From the NCBI GenBank assembly GCA_964509695.1, contig CAZDXN010000021.1, forward strand, positions 1 to 13,651: a stretch of DNA of 13,651 nucleotides, written 5' to 3'. Positions 11,758-13,651 of the stretch are shown piece by piece. The DNA is from 2-01-FULL-50-23 sp964509695 (lineage in GTDB: Bacteria; Patescibacteriota; Microgenomatia; UBA1400; MFAQ01). The position numbers and the translations under genes were made by a program. A model generated the notes under the pieces. It saw only the letters and a list, made by a program, of their open reading frames with translations. It was not told where the DNA came from and made no database searches. Position 1 is the stretch's first letter; each line of letters begins with the position of its first letter.

Positions 11758-12693
11758 ATGCCACTCGAAATCGAAACTAGCCCCACCTCAAAAACATCTA
11801 AGCTTGACACAGAGAAGCTCACTTCTATTGCCGTGGGGGGAGAATCAGTGATCTATGAAGCCCCAGCAGATTACCGAGTTCCCGGTCACCCCGAAGTTCC
11901 CGCCAGCAAGGTTGTCATCAAAGTCATCAAAGAACGCGATCCGAAGGAAGAAAAAGGCTATCTGACAGAAGCCGGACTCGCTTTTTTGTGGCTAAGGCTC
12001 TCCCCGCCACTTGTCTTAACTACTCAATTCAGAGAAGAACACCAAGATTTCCCAGACACCGTCGTCAATCTGGCCGCCCTAGTCGAAATATTCAGGTCTC
12101 TATATCCAACCAAAACCGAAGAAATCGAAGAATTCTATCTGGGGTTAACCGCCGCCTACGGTGAGACAGAAGCCAGAAAATACAATCTAGTCAGGAAGAT
12201 AAACGACTCCGCCGCCAACAGCCATTTTGTAGTCCGCGGTCAACCAGTAGCCATTCCCCAAGTTTTTCCCCACATCTACGAATTCGGAATATCCAAAGAC
12301 TACAAATTTTTCATGGCCATGCAGAGAGTCGATGTCGTTTTAGTTGACACTCTCCATCGTCGTGGTCCCTTGAATCTAGCCAAGTTCAATAGCTATCCGG
12401 AAGCCGAGAAGGCGCTTCATATTCAAGAATTAGCCGCCCAATTATCCCTGCTTCATCAGGAAGGCTATATCAACGGCGACCTTCGTGTCGAGGATCTTGG
12501 GCTTGTCGCCGGCAAACTAGTTCAGCTAGATCCATCGCTTAATCCGATTGGCAGGCGGATCTTTTCCTTCGCTCCCAGCCGCCTACCACCAGAGATGCGC
12601 GTCAAACTTCCAGAACCACCAATCGCCTCCCCAGCAGTCGATCATTATCAACTCTCGCAAATTCTGAAACAAACAGTTTCATTAGGAGTTTAA
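11758..12693 (+). CDS. Protein-kinase-like protein with degenerate catalytic motifs
   Basis: This 311-aa protein has the order of a protein kinase fold. A Gly-rich loop AVGGESVIYEA (25-35) is followed by VVIKVIK with Lys55 in the beta-3 position, a helix-C region rich in Glu, and a hinge-like FFMAMQRVDVVLVD. LSLLHQEGYINGDLRVEDLGL (~228-249) corresponds to the catalytic loop, and GKLVQLDPS (252-260) to the DFG region. The HRD motif reads NGD (catalytic Asp241 kept), the usual Asn five residues later is Asp246, and DFG is LDP (Asp258). ATP binding is plausible; activity may be altered or lost. A 14-residue loop (YRVPGHPEVPASK) extends beta2-beta3, and an ~80-residue insert lies between helix C and the hinge. 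No transmembrane segment or PASTA repeats, unlike the PknB type. Neighbour of a PP2C-like gene. Confidence 0.75.
   Translation: MPLEIETSPTSKTSKLDTEKLTSIAVGGESVIYEAPADYRVPGHPEVPASKVVIKVIKERDPKEEKGYLTEAGLAFLWLRLSPPLVLTTQFREEHQDFPDTVVNLAALVEIFRSLYPTKTEEIEEFYLGLTAAYGETEARKYNLVRKINDSAANSHFVVRGQPVAIPQVFPHIYEFGISKDYKFFMAMQRVDVVLVDTLHRRGPLNLAKFNSYPEAEKALHIQELAAQLSLLHQEGYINGDLRVEDLGLVAGKLVQLDPSLNPIGRRIFSFAPSRLPPEMRVKLPEPPIASPAVDHYQLSQILKQTVSLGV
12684..12688 (+). promoter_or_regulatory. Shine-Dalgarno AGGAG before the PP2C gene
   Basis: AGGAG lies 7 nt before the ATG at 12696, inside the last codons of the kinase-like gene. It is the clearest ribosome binding site in the window. This contrasts with the genes heading transcription units, which lack one. 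Confidence 0.7.
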
Positions 12694-12695
12694 TT

Positions 12696-13580
12696 ATGAG
12701 TGAAAGAATAATTACCATCCCCAAACTAGAATTGATCGGTGTTTCTCCCGAAAAGACAAGAATCACCGAAACAACTACAGGCTTTAGCTCAGTTTTGACC
12801 CCTGCCGGACGGGAACAGTTTAACCAACCTTATGGTCTAGCTCTCATCGTCAAAGATCTAGGCTTCGGCAGAATCGCCGTCGCCTATCGACCGGCCGAGA
12901 AATCATTCCACCGACCCCAAGACGCGATTGGCTTCCGAACCGAGGCAGGAGCAGTGACCGTCACCAAGGCCGACGGCGCCACCAATATGTCCGACGGAGT
13001 CAAAATTTATCCCGAAACTCGATCCCACCTTTATGCCCACCAGCTGGTCAGCCATCTTGAACCAATTTTGTCTCAGGGCCAAGCCGCCCACTGGCTAAAC
13101 AGCCTTCCGGCTACTCCGGGGTTAGAAAATGCTCCCATTTACGCCGGCGCCTCGACCCTTACCTCCTTCACCATCACCGAGGAAGAAAGAGGCTATCGTC
13201 TCCACTTCTGCCAACTGGGCGAGAAGCATGGAGCTAGACCGGGCGAGACTTTCATCATCGACCCAAGGGGGAAGATTATCAGACTTGAAGTCGATCAGGA
13301 TGTTCCGATTTATCATGGCAAGAGAGACTATGGTTACCTCCCCTCATGGCAAGAGATTACCCTCAAACCAGGCTCGCTGGTCGTCTCCGCTACCGACGGC
13401 TACGATTCCCTCAGTCTTCTGGCCGCCCTTCGAAAAAAGCCCGGTCAGGAACTAGAGAGAATCGCTCGGGAATTGATACAAACTCCCAATATTGACACTA
13501 ACTCCCTCTTTCGAAAATTACTTTCTCTTTCTCCAGACAACGGAGATGATGGTTCACTTGCCCTCATCTGGCTGAAATAA
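12696..13580 (+). CDS. PP2C-family Ser/Thr phosphatase-like protein
   Basis: This 294-aa soluble protein matches the PPM/PP2C motif order: RPQDAIG (Asp76, compare the NEDA block), TKADGATN (Asp93-Gly94), YAGASTLTSFTI (the GGST block), CQLGEKHGARP...IID (the GDSR/Y block, altered), LVVSATDGYDSL (Asp234) and SPDNGDDGSLALIWL (Asp281-Asp285, compare DNxT). The Asp residues that hold the two metals in PP2C thus appear present, so an active Mn/Mg-dependent phosphatase is likely. The LGD-S-R block is changed to LGEKHGAR, which is atypical. It starts 2 nt after the kinase-like gene with a good Shine-Dalgarno and ends the four-gene run. It probably opposes phosphorylation by the kinase-like protein, or controls the 657-aa membrane protein. 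About 70 bp with no further gene follow to the window end. Confidence 0.78.
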   Translation: MSERIITIPKLELIGVSPEKTRITETTTGFSSVLTPAGREQFNQPYGLALIVKDLGFGRIAVAYRPAEKSFHRPQDAIGFRTEAGAVTVTKADGATNMSDGVKIYPETRSHLYAHQLVSHLEPILSQGQAAHWLNSLPATPGLENAPIYAGASTLTSFTITEEERGYRLHFCQLGEKHGARPGETFIIDPRGKIIRLEVDQDVPIYHGKRDYGYLPSWQEITLKPGSLVVSATDGYDSLSLLAALRKKPGQELERIARELIQTPNIDTNSLFRKLLSLSPDNGDDGSLALIWLK

Positions 13581-13651
13581 TTAGTACCCTATAACTACTG
13601 TCTAGGACACGATAGATACAGAACGGTTCACTAGTAAATGAAAGGCATCTA

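Overview
The window looks like a chromosome fragment from a Candidate Phyla Radiation (Patescibacteria) bacterium, most likely of the Microgenomates type. This is inferred from three things: small proteins of reduced length; a DUF4012 envelope protein next to a sortase, a LysM/M23 peptidase, Obg and Rho; and many palindromic or low-complexity repeats inserted inside coding sequence. No rRNA or other marker is present to fix the lineage.

Layout. 1-65 is the 3' part of a tRNA. 154-555 (minus) is a coiled-coil protein with three 45-bp repeats. It diverges from a small zinc-ribbon gene (584-817, plus). That gene converges on a minus-strand pair: LysM/M23 peptidase (1975-3120), then the GTPase Obg (863-1930). 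3175-3840 is a SAM methyltransferase. 3841-4038 is a gene-free block of palindromes. 4039-5535 is a DUF4012 envelope protein, with its stop overlapping that of a minus-strand pair of small unknown genes (5532-5915, 5924-6145). 6176-6410 is a second palindrome block, followed by Rho (6426-7646, minus) and a divergent sortase (7854-8471). The sortase is followed by a HEPN/MNT pair (8468-9165, minus) lying between two identical 47-bp repeats of the sortase 3' end. From 9340 to 13580 a plus-strand run of four tightly packed genes encodes a 657-aa membrane/coiled-coil protein, a 146-aa helical protein, a protein-kinase-like protein with degenerate catalytic motifs, and a PP2C-like phosphatase.

How the genes work together. 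Envelope functions (M23 peptidase, DUF4012, sortase, perhaps the methyltransferase) alternate with housekeeping genes (Obg, Rho, tRNA). The two parts most worth attention are the kinase-like/PP2C operon with its large membrane-associated partner, probably an uncharacterised phosphosignalling module, and the HEPN/MNT cassette, which seems to have inserted at the catalytic-cysteine codon of the sortase gene while leaving a complete sortase reading frame.

Regulation. At least six genes that head transcription units have a -10-like hexamer ending only 6 or 7 nt before the start codon, suggesting leaderless mRNAs. The PP2C gene, inside an operon, has a good Shine-Dalgarno. Rho and the 657-aa gene have good -35/-10 promoters with 17-nt spacers. 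All functions are read from motifs by eye; no database search was possible.
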